From NCBI RefSeq assembly GCF_000292525.1, contig NZ_AEYF01000026.1, forward strand, positions 124,001-188,000: a DNA stretch of 64,000 nucleotides, in the 5' to 3' direction. Of this stretch, positions 23,420-30,985 are shown piece by piece. Every line of letters begins with the position of its first letter. Position 1 is the stretch's first letter. The DNA comes from Rhizobium sp. CCGE 510 (GTDB taxonomy: Bacteria; Pseudomonadota; Alphaproteobacteria; Rhizobiales; Rhizobiaceae). The translations under genes were made by a program, and so were the position numbers. The notes below the pieces were generated by a model. The model saw only the letters and a program-made list of their open reading frames with translations, was not told the DNA's origin and did no database searches.

Positions 23420-24469
23420 TTATGCGGCAACACTTGTTGCCCGCGGCAGATTTTCCATGATCTCGCGCCATTCGGCGCGTTCGTCGAAGCCTTCCTGCCG
23501 CTTGCCGAAGAACTGGATGATCATCTCGCCTTGGGTATTGTAGGTTTCGAGCGAGGTGACATGCCCATCCTTGGTCGGCTTGCGCACGGCCCAGGTCTCG
23601 GCGATTTGATCTTGCCGCAGATGCAGATGGAAGGTCGGGTCCATGATATTGATCCACGGACCCATGGCCTTCACGTTGAAGATCGGGCCGGAATGGATCT
23701 GGACGATGCCGTTATTGGCGACGAAGCACATGATCGGCAGGCCGGATTTCACCGAGGCATGCATCATCTCCGCCGTCGCGGTGTTGTCGAGCTTCCAGGC
23801 ATAATCGTCGCCGACGCTGCGGATGGCCGCCTGGCGGCCGATCTTCAGGCGCTTCAGCATGCCGAAGAACTCGTGAGTATCGGTAAGCTTGCTCCAGTTG
23901 TCGCGCAGTTCGTCGCGGCTGACGTCGGCGGTTTCATCGACGGCATCCGAGGTCTGGGCCTCGACGAAGTCCTGAGACTGATCTTGGAGTTTCAATTCGG
24001 CGACCATCGCGTGATAGGCCTCGACATTCGAATTCGGACGCAGGTGCAGCTTGTGCACGGCGCAGCCCGCCTTGTCGAAATATTGCAGGCTGAGGCGCAC
24101 CTGGTCGCCATCCTTCTTGGATACGGCGAAACCGTATTCCCAGCGGTTCGGGAAGATACGCAGGTCGATATTCTCGCCAAGCACGATCGCACTCTGCACG
24201 CCGCTTTTGATGTTTTCGAAGATGCCGATTTTTTCGTGCACGGCACTTTCGTTGCGCGACAGCGCCATCACTTCGCCGAGGCCGGCCACGCGTTCGAGGA
24301 GTTTCAGCGCGCTGCCATCGATGCGGGTCACGCTGATGCCGGTTTCGGCGGCAACGAGGGCTGCCTCGGAAATCTTCAGCTGGGCAGCGATCTCGCGCTC
24401 GCGCATCTTCGGATTTTCGGCGCGAAACGCACGGATTTCGGCTGGCGCCGGTCTTGTCTGCTCGGTCAT
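23420..24469 (-). CDS. hmuS: Haemin-degrading/handling factor
   Basis: Cytoplasmic haem-handling protein of the HemS/ChuX-ShuS family, 349 residues made of two repeated halves (~10-160 and ~190-340). HemS-type features include NRWEYGFAV in the first half and HIHSGPIFNVKAMGPWINIM-like sequence (QIHSGPIFNVKAMGPWINI) and DPTFHLHLR in the second. It accepts haem delivered by HmuTUV and either degrades it or passes it on. The start is ATG 24469. It is the second gene of the operon, 19 bases after hmuP. Confidence 0.95.
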   Translation of the reverse strand: MTEQTRPAPAEIRAFRAENPKMREREIAAQLKISEAALVAAETGISVTRIDGSALKLLERVAGLGEVMALSRNESAVHEKIGIFENIKSGVQSAIVLGENIDLRIFPNRWEYGFAVSKKDGDQVRLSLQYFDKAGCAVHKLHLRPNSNVEAYHAMVAELKLQDQSQDFVEAQTSDAVDETADVSRDELRDNWSKLTDTHEFFGMLKRLKIGRQAAIRSVGDDYAWKLDNTATAEMMHASVKSGLPIMCFVANNGIVQIHSGPIFNVKAMGPWINIMDPTFHLHLRQDQIAETWAVRKPTKDGHVTSLETYNTQGEMIIQFFGKRQEGFDERAEWREIMENLPRATSVAA

Positions 24470-24488
24470 GTGTTACCTACTATTGGCC

Positions 24489-24749
24489 CTATTTATTGAG
24501 AATGAGTTTGCCCTGCCGGGTGATCTTCAGGCGATAAATCAAACCGTCATGTCTGATCATGATCTCGTTCGTGCCGCGGAAAAGATCCGCGCTTTCGACG
24601 ATCCGGTGTTGGCCCACGGGCTCGCTCGGCAGCGGCACGTGCTTAAAGTTATCTGGCTTTTCAACCATCATTTCGGTTGGCAATTCCGTGAGGCCGGGGA
24701 TCAGTCGGTCCCCGGTTGTGATGACAATTAACTTGACTTTCTTACTCAT
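24489..24749 (-). CDS. hmuP: Haemin uptake protein HmuP
   Basis: Small protein of 86 residues whose C-terminal half carries the HmuP family signature IMIRHDGLIYRLKITRQGKL. In Bradyrhizobium HmuP is a co-activator of haem-uptake genes. It heads the hmuPSTUV operon. The start is taken at ATG 24749, but no strong ribosome-binding site is visible, and the internal ATGs at residues 27-28 would leave a ~60-residue protein closer to the usual length. The promoter must lie in the 100 bases shared with the divergent tonB-linked gene. Confidence 0.88.
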   Translation of the reverse strand: MSKKVKLIVITTGDRLIPGLTELPTEMMVEKPDNFKHVPLPSEPVGQHRIVESADLFRGTNEIMIRHDGLIYRLKITRQGKLILNK

Positions 24750-24849
24750 AGTTTTTTAAAGACGCAATAGGAGACTAACGCAGTCAAGTTTTCGAAATTG
24801 CTGATACGAACTGCCTGCGGGCGGCTCGCGACGATGACGGAGGAGTTTT

Positions 24850-25275
24850 ATGACAGGTAGGTTTGCGGCTGTAGCGGCCGGCATGGTGATGACGGTTTCA
24901 AGCCTATGTCAGGCGCAGGAGGCGGCACCGGCAGCTTCCCTCGATGTCGAACTCAATGCGCTGGCGCCCTCGCAGAAGGGCTGCATGATGACCTTCGTGG
25001 CACTGAACCAGCTGCCTGCCGCCATCAACAAGATCTCCTTCGAGCTTGCCTTCTTCAACGACAAGAATGCCGTCGACCGCATCACCGTTCTCGATTTCCG
25101 CGATCTGCCGCAAGGCAAGAAGCGCGTGCGCCAGTTCGATATGCCGAATGTCAAATGCGAGAGCGTGACCCGGATCCTCATCAACGACACGCCGGTCTGC
25201 GACGGCCCGGCGGCCGGCGAATGCATGAAGGGTCTCGTCACCCGTTCGCAGATTTCGGTTCCCTTCGAGGGCTAA
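24850..25275 (+). CDS. Periplasmic protein upstream of tonB
   Basis: A 141-residue exported protein of unrecognised family, here called the tonB-linked orf. The signal peptide covers ~1-22 (VAAGMVMTVSSLCQAQEA). The mature part contains four cysteines (KGCMMTF, VKCESV, PVCDGP, GECMKG), consistent with disulfides. GGAGG sits six to ten bases before ATG 24850. It is transcribed toward tonB with a 58-base gap and divergent from hmuPSTUV. R. leguminosarum has such an orf before tonB. A role in TonB-dependent haem or siderophore uptake is inferred from location only. Confidence 0.8.
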   Translation: MTGRFAAVAAGMVMTVSSLCQAQEAAPAASLDVELNALAPSQKGCMMTFVALNQLPAAINKISFELAFFNDKNAVDRITVLDFRDLPQGKKRVRQFDMPNVKCESVTRILINDTPVCDGPAAGECMKGLVTRSQISVPFEG

Positions 25276-25333
25276 AGATAACGCCGGGGATGAACCCCGG
25301 CGGACATGTTTCAGGCTGTCCGAGGCGTACAAA

Positions 25334-26671
25334 ATGGCGATTTCAGCGAAGTCCAGATCGAGACATGTGCTCATCGCGGAGGCGGACGTCGCCGGCAGCC
25401 TCAACGACAATACGCCTGGTATGCATCCCGGCCACGAGCTCCCTGAACTGCGCAATGCCCAGCGGCAGCCGGCCGGCGAGGCGGTGATCCACTATACGCG
25501 TTTTGCGCAGATAGCCTCCTTTCCTGAGCATCCGGAAACCGCACTGGTCGCTCCCGCTTCCGCGCCGCCGATGGATGAAGCGGTGGAAAAGCAGGAGGAC
25601 GAGAAGAAGCCGGTGCGGCGACGGGTGGCGCTGAGTTGTGTCGGTTCGTTCTTTTTTCATGCTGCCTTGGCCGCCACTCTGTTTATGGTTATGCCCAAGC
25701 TGTCGGATGAGACGCTGATGGAGGCAGGCGAAGCGATCAGCATCGTCATGCTCGGCAGTTCCGACGCCGATCAGAGCGCGGCCGGCGAGACTGAAGTGAC
25801 CATACAGGAAGAAGTGGTTCCAGAAGCTGTTGAACCCGATACGGTCACGCCAGTCGAGACAGCGGAAGTACGGCCGGAAGCCATCCAGCCGGAAACTATC
25901 AAGCCGGCTGACGCGGAGCCGGTCGAAGCCCTTCAACCGACGCAGGAGGTTACGCGCCAGTCGGCGGAGACTGTGACGACCGCGGAACCGGAAGTGCTGG
26001 TATCGGAAACCCCTGCTGAAACTGCAGTTGCGCAGCCAATGTCGACAATGGTGCCGGAGCAATCTCCGGAGATGCCGATAATATCCACGCAGCCACCCGT
26101 CGCCGCTGCGATACAACCCGAGCCGCAAGAGATCAAACCTGTCGAGACGGCCGCAATTTCTCCTGAACCTCAGTCGCCGGCAGAGACGGTTACGCCACAA
26201 CTGAAGCCGAAGCGGGAAAAGCCCGCGGAAAAGCAGCCGGCGGAAAGGAAACAGCCGCCGAAGAGGGCGCAAGGTTCGGAGGGAGATGCCAAACAGGAGG
26301 CACGCAGGGGGGCTGCGGACGGGCAGGCAAACGCCAATTCGAGTGATAATTCGCGCACGTCGGGTGGGAGGAATGGAGCCGGCGGTGCGTCGGAAGCCAA
26401 TTACAAAGGTAAGCTTGTTGCGCGATTGTTCCGTTGCGTCGATCGGATGGAGTCGCGGTATCGCACTGCTCATGCAACCTTGACTGTTCGCATCACGGTC
26501 AGCCGCGACGGCGATATCACTGCATCGGGCATTGTCCGCGGCTCAAGCCTTCCCGAGGTTGACAGTGCCGCTCTTGCCAGGGTGGCTTCATGTAATCTTC
26601 CGGCTATGCCGGATGCAGTGGTGGCCTCCTCGCGTACCTACACCTTCCCGGTTCAGGTCACTCCGCGGTAA
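25334..26671 (+). CDS. tonB: TonB energy transducer with long N-terminal extension
   Basis: Couples proton-motive force to outer-membrane receptors for haem and siderophores. The 445 residues comprise an N-terminal cytoplasmic extension of ~100 residues (unusually long), one membrane segment (~98-118, SFFFHAALAATLFMVMP) and a long Pro/Glu/Val-rich periplasmic spacer (~130-330). A K/Q/A-rich stretch follows, then a C-terminal TonB domain (~355-445) ending YTFPVQVTPR. The extension resembles that reported for R. leguminosarum TonB. ATG 25334 was chosen; starting nearer the membrane segment would need a non-ATG codon. It lies opposite hmuPSTUV. Confidence 0.93.
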   Translation: MAISAKSRSRHVLIAEADVAGSLNDNTPGMHPGHELPELRNAQRQPAGEAVIHYTRFAQIASFPEHPETALVAPASAPPMDEAVEKQEDEKKPVRRRVALSCVGSFFFHAALAATLFMVMPKLSDETLMEAGEAISIVMLGSSDADQSAAGETEVTIQEEVVPEAVEPDTVTPVETAEVRPEAIQPETIKPADAEPVEALQPTQEVTRQSAETVTTAEPEVLVSETPAETAVAQPMSTMVPEQSPEMPIISTQPPVAAAIQPEPQEIKPVETAAISPEPQSPAETVTPQLKPKREKPAEKQPAERKQPPKRAQGSEGDAKQEARRGAADGQANANSSDNSRTSGGRNGAGGASEANYKGKLVARLFRCVDRMESRYRTAHATLTVRITVSRDGDITASGIVRGSSLPEVDSAALARVASCNLPAMPDAVVASSRTYTFPVQVTPR

Positions 26672-26674
26672 ATA

Positions 26675-26689
26675 TGATAAAAATAATCA
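26675..26689. promoter_or_regulatory. IRO-like iron box (TGA-N9-TCA)
   Basis: TGATAAAAATAATCA in an AT-rich stretch between tonB and the DUF2325 gene has the TGA-N9-TCA shape of the rhizobial IRO motif linked to the iron regulator RirA. It is four bases past the tonB stop and ~90 bases before the DUF2325 start. One short match in AT-rich DNA is weak evidence. Confidence 0.4.
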
Positions 26690-26779
26690 ACTTTATACTT
26701 TACTCTAAAAATCAGGTTTAATAAGGTCCACCCGCACACGCAGGAATCGTGTGACGATCAACGAGCGAACGGGTGGTAT

Positions 26780-27187
26780 ATGGCTCGCAAGGGCAAGAAG
26801 GGTTCGAACCGGGAGGTCCGCGTCAGCGCGGCCGAGGACGCTAACCAGATATCGGCCGGGCGATCCAAACTGGATGGCCGCAGTTTCCTCTATGTCGGCG
26901 GGCGTGACTGCCAGGTGGCGCATCTTCGCCAGATTGCCAGCAATTTCGGCGCCGAGCTCCTTCATCATGACGGCGGCCTGCGTGAAGCGGTTTCCCGCAT
27001 CGATACCGTGCTGCCCTCGGTCGACTGCGTGTTCTGCCCGATCGACTGTATCAGCCACGATGCCTGCCTGCGCGTGAAGACCGGCTGCAAAAAGTTCGGC
27101 AAGGCTTTCATCCCGCTTCGCAACGGCAGCAAGTCGAGCCTGGAGCGCGCGCTGCAGACGATGAACGAACGAGATAGCTCCCGATGA
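26780..27187 (+). CDS. DUF2325 domain protein
   Basis: A 135-residue soluble protein. Residues ~30-130 match DUF2325: SFLYVGGRDCQVAHLRQIA at the start, then cysteines in DCVFCPIDCISHDACLRVK, and KFGKAFIPLRNGS near the end. The cysteine cluster could bind metal or an iron-sulfur cluster. It overlaps the next gene by four bases and heads an operon that ends with an IsdG-like haem monooxygenase and a VOC protein. A link to iron or haem is suggested by this context and by tonB upstream. Confidence 0.82.
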   Translation: MARKGKKGSNREVRVSAAEDANQISAGRSKLDGRSFLYVGGRDCQVAHLRQIASNFGAELLHHDGGLREAVSRIDTVLPSVDCVFCPIDCISHDACLRVKTGCKKFGKAFIPLRNGSKSSLERALQTMNERDSSR

Positions 27188-27453
27188 ACGACCAGCGTCC
27201 CGACGGCTTCACCATGATCGGCCTGCACAAGCTTGCCGCGCAGACAGGAGAGGGCCTCGTGCCAGAACTCTACGAACTTTTCCGCCAGCATGCCGAACGC
27301 CGGATCTACCAGAATGTGACGCTGTTCCCGACCTGGGAAGCGCGCATGCCCGGAGAAGAGACGACGAGGACGCTTGGCCCGGCGGCGGCAAACGGCAATA
27401 ATGTTCTCGCTTTTCCCCCGTATGCGGCAAGGGCCGACAAGAGGAAGGCGTAA
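27184..27453 (+). CDS. Conserved-looking small protein, unknown function
   Basis: An 89-residue protein with no recognised domain. The N-terminal half looks helical (MIGLHKLAAQTGEGLVPELY, then ELFRQHAERR); the C-terminal half is Pro/Ala-rich and basic. Codon use matches neighbouring genes. Its ATG overlaps the DUF2325 stop by four bases, and the stop is nine bases before the IsdG-like gene, so it is clearly an operon member. No signal peptide or membrane segment is visible. Confidence 0.7.
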   Translation: MNDQRPDGFTMIGLHKLAAQTGEGLVPELYELFRQHAERRIYQNVTLFPTWEARMPGEETTRTLGPAAANGNNVLAFPPYAARADKRKA

Positions 27454-27462
27454 GGAGATCGC

Positions 27463-27777
27463 ATGTACATCGCAATGAACCGCTTCAAGGTCGAAACCGG
27501 GAACGAAGGTGATTTCGAGACGGTCTGGCGCAATCGCGATTCCAGCCTGGCCGAAGTGCCCGGTTTCGTCGAATTCCGCCTGCTGCGCGGCAAGCTCAAC
27601 GAAGAGGAGGGCTACACGCTCTATTCCTCGCACACGGTCTGGAACAGCGAAACGGATTTTCAGAACTGGACGAAGTCCGAGAATTTTCGCGCCGCGCATC
27701 GCAATGCCGGCGACCGAAAGGCGATGTATAAGGGGCCGCCTGTTTTCGAAGGCTTCAACGTGGTCGACGGCATATGA
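27463..27777 (+). CDS. IsdG-like haem-degrading monooxygenase (HmuQ/HmuD type)
   Basis: A 104-residue ABM-fold protein. Family features for IsdG/HmuQ: the N-terminal strand MYIAMNRFKVETGNE, the conserved Asn in MNRFKV, the Trp in TVWNSETDFQNWTKSENF, and the probable haem-ligand His in RAAHRNAGDRK. Bradyrhizobium HmuQ/HmuD cleave haem to release iron. GGAG lies upstream of ATG 27463. The gene fits as the cytoplasmic haem-breaking step after HmuTUV import, alongside HmuS. A generic 'antibiotic biosynthesis monooxygenase' label is the alternative. Four-base overlap with the VOC gene. Confidence 0.85.
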   Translation: MYIAMNRFKVETGNEGDFETVWRNRDSSLAEVPGFVEFRLLRGKLNEEEGYTLYSSHTVWNSETDFQNWTKSENFRAAHRNAGDRKAMYKGPPVFEGFNVVDGI

Positions 27778-28139
27778 ACGAAGGGCCAGATCGCATTGAG
27801 GTGCTGCCGGTCCTGCCGTCGCTCGATATCGACGGGACGCTTGCCTTCTACCGCGATGCGCTCGGTTTTTCAGAGATCGTGTACCACACGCCGGATTACT
27901 TGATCCTGCGGCGCGATGACATGGAACTGCATTTCTGGCGCACCGACGACGCCGCCCTTTGCGAGCAGACCTCCGTCTATCTCCGCGGCGGCGGCATCGA
28001 TGCCCTTCACGCGGAATACCGCCAAAGGGGCGTCGAGCGCCTGACCGATATGGAAGTGCGACCCTGGAACATGGAAGAATTCTACATCCACGATCCGCAC
28101 GGCAATCTCCTGCGTTTCGGCCGTATTCCGCAGCGGTGA
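27774..28139 (+). CDS. Glyoxalase/bleomycin-resistance (VOC) protein
   Basis: Single vicinal-oxygen-chelate domain pair in 121 residues: VLPVLPSLDIDGTLAFYRDA at the start, MELHFWR in the middle and NMEEFYIHDPHGNLLRF at the end with a metal-type Glu/His pattern. It resembles bleomycin-resistance-type proteins, but substrate cannot be read from sequence. Its ATG overlaps the IsdG-like gene stop by four bases, making it the last member of the DUF2325 operon. It converges on the DUF423 gene, seven bases away. Confidence 0.85.
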   Translation: MNEGPDRIEVLPVLPSLDIDGTLAFYRDALGFSEIVYHTPDYLILRRDDMELHFWRTDDAALCEQTSVYLRGGGIDALHAEYRQRGVERLTDMEVRPWNMEEFYIHDPHGNLLRFGRIPQR

Positions 28140-28146
28140 TCCTGCA

Positions 28147-28521
28147 TCAGTTATCCGAGCGCCGGAAGACGGCGCCGGCGGCAACGGCCAGCCATCCTGC
28201 CATCATCGCGAAACCGCCGGTCGGTGCTGCCATGGGAAAGAGACCGGAGCCGGCAAAACGCAGTGAAACGAGATCAGCTGAAAAGAGCAGCGTGCCTAGC
28301 CCCATCAGCAAACCGGCCAGCCAGGCGGTTCTGATCCTGTCGACGCCGAGTGCCAGCGCCAGCAGGGCCGGCGCATGAGCTAGGCACATGGCCGATGCCG
28401 AGGCGAGCAGGTGGGCATCGCCGCCGCCATGCGCGGCAGCTGCCGAAAGCGCCACGCCGGAAAAACCAAACAGACCTGACAACAGGTAAAACAACGGCAC
28501 GCAACGGTCGTTAAGGCGCAT
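28147..28521 (-). CDS. DUF423 membrane protein
   Basis: A 124-residue inner-membrane protein with four hydrophobic segments (~9-27, 44-60, 66-84, 96-117). It starts with the DUF423 pattern YLLSGLFGFSGVALSAAAAH and continues with LAHAPALLAL. The family (YgdD-like) has no settled function. It is transcribed with the truncated-haemoglobin gene, three bases downstream of its stop, so co-translation is likely. Confidence 0.85.
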   Translation of the reverse strand: MRLNDRCVPLFYLLSGLFGFSGVALSAAAAHGGGDAHLLASASAMCLAHAPALLALALGVDRIRTAWLAGLLMGLGTLLFSADLVSLRFAGSGLFPMAAPTGGFAMMAGWLAVAAGAVFRRSDN

Positions 28522-28524
28522 CGA

Positions 28525-28950
28525 TCATTCCTTGTTCTGCATGTGATAGGCGAGGCGTTCCACCGGCGCCCAGATGAGATCGCGCAGCGCTTGGTTTGAT
28601 ATCGTCTCCTCGAGGGCGCGGCGGAAACAGAGCAACCATTCGTCGCGCTCGACAGGGCCGATCTCAGCGACGAAATGGCGGCTGCGCAGACGCGGATGGC
28701 CGCGCTTGTCGGTGTAGAGCGGCGGGCCGCCGAGATAACCGGTCATATATTCGTAGAATTTCTCTTCGCTGCCGGTCAGGCTTGGCGGATGCACAGCGCG
28801 CACGTTTCTCGCCTCGGGCAGCCTGTCCATCAGTTCGTAAAAGCGGTGCGTCAGCGCCCGCACGACGGGATCGCCGCCGATCGCCTGATATAAAGTGGTG
28901 ACCTTCTCCGTCACAAAACCATCCCAGATATTATTCCCCAGCTTCTTCAT
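28525..28950 (-). CDS. Truncated haemoglobin (group II type)
   Basis: A 141-residue globin of the GlbO-like group: TLYQAIGGDPVVRALTHRFY (helices A-B), then FYEYMTGYLGGPPLYTD and the proximal-histidine segment HPRLRSRHFVAEIG, and DEWLLCF with the group II Trp. It probably binds O2 or NO in the cytoplasm. The start is ATG 28950; a longer frame to 28974 adds eight residues without support. It is expressed with the DUF423 gene and divergent from the TetR/SMR pair. Confidence 0.92.
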   Translation of the reverse strand: MKKLGNNIWDGFVTEKVTTLYQAIGGDPVVRALTHRFYELMDRLPEARNVRAVHPPSLTGSEEKFYEYMTGYLGGPPLYTDKRGHPRLRSRHFVAEIGPVERDEWLLCFRRALEETISNQALRDLIWAPVERLAYHMQNKE

Positions 28951-29049
28951 GCACCGGGTGGAAAATGATCGCAACTGTCATCAAGCTGCCGCGGCATTTC
29001 GCGCATAATGCTTGCGTCACAGGGGCTTCAGCCGATTATTCTTGACAAA

Positions 29050-29063
29050 ACCGTCCGGACGGT
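29050..29063. promoter_or_regulatory. TetR operator overlapping promoter
   Basis: ACCGTCCGGACGGT is a perfect 14-bp palindrome directly after a TTGACA -35-like element (29042-29047) and overlapping a TATCTT -10-like element, 14 bases before the regulator's start. It fits an autorepressor site. The 15-base spacer is short. Confidence 0.6.
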
Positions 29064-29076
29064 ATCTTCTATTTGC

Positions 29077-29661
29077 ATGTCGAACGCTCATCATCGCAAG
29101 AAACAGCCTGTCCTCGTGCGCCAGCAATTGCTGGATGTCGCGGCGCGCCTTGCTGCGAGCGAAGGCATGGCCGCCGTCACGCTCGATGCGGTGTCGGCCG
29201 CCTCCAGCGTCAGCAAGGGCGGGCTGCTGCATCACTTCCCAACTAAGAATGCGCTGCTCGATGCGCTGTTCGAGAGCCTGCTCGAAAGGTTCGACGCCAA
29301 TATAGAGGAACTGATGCGCGGCGATCCGCTGCCGCAGGGCCGCTTCACCCGCGCCTATCTCAGGGCGGTATCCGGTCTCAAGGATCGTCCCGACGATTCC
29401 AGGAGTTGGACGCAGGTGACGATCGCGCTTCTTGCCGAACCCCGGCTACGTCTGCGCTGGCGCCATTGGGTGCAGGCACGGACTGAGGAATATATCGGCA
29501 CCGATTCCGCGCTCGACGCGCAGGTCGTGCGTTTTGCCGCCGACGGTCTGTGGTTTGCGGATACGTTGGAAAGCCACGATATCGACGGCGTTCTGAGACG
29601 GGATCTTATCGATCGCCTTATCGAACTGACGGAAAGCAATTCGAGAAGGAATTCGCCATGA
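29077..29661 (+). CDS. TetR-family repressor of an SMR pump
   Basis: A 194-residue TetR regulator: N-terminal helix-turn-helix at ~12-60 (LLDVAARLAASEGMAAVTLD, then SSVSKGGLLHHFPTKNAL), C-terminal ligand domain with the TetR_C-like DSRSWTQVTIALLAEPRLR. The start is ATG 29077; the longer frame from 29008 would cover the promoter and palindrome and is rejected. Its stop overlaps the SMR gene start by four bases, so repressor and pump are made together and probably controlled through the palindrome upstream. Confidence 0.88.
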   Translation: MSNAHHRKKQPVLVRQQLLDVAARLAASEGMAAVTLDAVSAASSVSKGGLLHHFPTKNALLDALFESLLERFDANIEELMRGDPLPQGRFTRAYLRAVSGLKDRPDDSRSWTQVTIALLAEPRLRLRWRHWVQARTEEYIGTDSALDAQVVRFAADGLWFADTLESHDIDGVLRRDLIDRLIELTESNSRRNSP

Positions 29662-29999
29662 GCCAGGCCGCCGTCTACGGGCTGTTGTTTGCCGCCATCG
29701 TGCTCGAGGTCATCGGCACCACCGCGCTGCAGCTGTCGCAGCAGTTCACCCGCATCGGGCCGACGGCACTCGTCGTGGCCTGTTATGCGGCCGCCTTTTA
29801 TTGCCTGTCGCTGACGCTAAAAAGCATCCCCGTCGGCATCGCTTATGCAATTTGGAGCGCTTTGGGAATCGTGCTGATTTCCTCTGTCGGTCTGGTCTTC
29901 TTCAAGCAGCGCCTCGACCTGCCGGCAATCCTCGGGCTCGGGTTGATCATCGCAGGCGTGATGGTCGTCAATCTGTTCTCGAAGTCTGTTTCACATTGA
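29658..29999 (+). CDS. Small multidrug resistance (SMR) efflux protein
   Basis: Inner-membrane proton antiporter of the EmrE/QacE family, 113 residues with four membrane segments. The essential glutamate is in AAIVLEVIGTTALQLS (about residue 14). The rest follows family pattern: FYCLSLTLKSIPVGIAYAIW and SALGIVLIS. It probably exports quaternary cations or related compounds. The start is ATG 29658, overlapping the TetR stop. Homodimer function is typical, and only one SMR gene is present. Confidence 0.92.
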   Translation: MSQAAVYGLLFAAIVLEVIGTTALQLSQQFTRIGPTALVVACYAAAFYCLSLTLKSIPVGIAYAIWSALGIVLISSVGLVFFKQRLDLPAILGLGLIIAGVMVVNLFSKSVSH

Positions 30000-30190
30000 T
30001 ATTGCTGCGACATTTCCAAGCGGAATTTCCGCGGCCGGCCGGTAAATTTTCCCCTTTGTCAAATTCCTGACAAAGGTCTATGTCTTGCTTGGACGTAGAG
30101 GAGACGAGGCGCAACCAGCGCCATTTTCCAAAGCGCTTTGAATCCTGCCTTCCCGCCTATCGATACTTCCAGGTTCTACAGGAGCACATC

Positions 30191-30976
30191 ATGGCCATTC
30201 GCACCGTCGTCTGGGGAGAGAATATCCACGAGACGACCAATGAAATCGTCCGTGGCATCTATCCCGAAGGCATGCACACGACGATCGCCAACGGGTTGAA
30301 TACCGATCCCGGCATCTCGGCAACGACGGCAACGCTGCAGGAGCCGGAACACGGCCTTAGCGTAGCCCGGCTTGCCGAAACCGACGTGTTGACCTGGTGG
30401 GGCCATAAGGATCACGGCGCGGTCTCCGACGTCGTCGTCGAGCGGGTGGCCAAACGCGTCTGGGAGGGCATGGGCCTGCTCGTGCTGCATTCCGGCCATT
30501 TCTCCAAGATCTTCAAGCGGTTGATGGGTACGCCCTGCGCGCTGAAATGGCGCGAGGCGGGCGAGCGCGAGCGACTATGGACGATCAACCAGCGCCATCC
30601 GATTGCCGCCGGTATCGGCGAGCATTTTGAACTCGAAAACGAAGAAATGTACGGCGAGCAGTTTTCGGTGCCGGAGCCGCTCGAAACGGTGTTCATCTCC
30701 TGGTTCCAGGGTGGCGAAGTGTTCCGTTCCGGCCTGACCTGGCGGCGCGGCGCCGGCAATATTTTCTATTTCCGCCCCGGCCACGAGACCTATCCAACCT
30801 ATCACGATGCCAATGTCCAGAAGGTGCTGATCAACGGCGTGAAGTGGGCCTATAACCCTGAGGGATCGTTGACGAGCATTACCGACGCCCCAAATGTGCC
30901 GGTAGAAAAGGCACTGGAGCCGATCGTCGAACGCGGCCCGAGACTGCACCAGGCCGGCGAAGCCGGTTACCGCTGA
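30191..30976 (+). CDS. ThuA-like trehalose-utilisation family protein
   Basis: A 261-residue ThuA-domain protein with the glutamine-amidotransferase-like fold: [20 protein letters not shown] at the start, [16 protein letters not shown], and [19 protein letters not shown] in the middle. In Sinorhizobium ThuA works with ThuB in trehalose and related disaccharide oxidation. GGAG sits before ATG 30191; the longer frame from 30080 is not supported. The ThuB-like oxidoreductase follows after nine bases. No thuEFGK transporter is nearby, so the substrate may differ. Confidence 0.88.
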   Translation: MAIRTVVWGENIHETTNEIVRGIYPEGMHTTIANGLNTDPGISATTATLQEPEHGLSVARLAETDVLTWWGHKDHGAVSDVVVERVAKRVWEGMGLLVLHSGHFSKIFKRLMGTPCALKWREAGERERLWTINQRHPIAAGIGEHFELENEEMYGEQFSVPEPLETVFISWFQGGEVFRSGLTWRRGAGNIFYFRPGHETYPTYHDANVQKVLINGVKWAYNPEGSLTSITDAPNVPVEKALEPIVERGPRLHQAGEAGYR

Positions 30977-30985
30977 GGAGCATCC

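Noticed and set aside
24780..24801. Iron-box candidate around 'tcaagttttcgaaattgctga' between hmuP and the tonB-linked gene
   Set aside because: Half-sites point the wrong way for TGA-N9-TCA and the symmetry is poor, so it was not listed as a feature.
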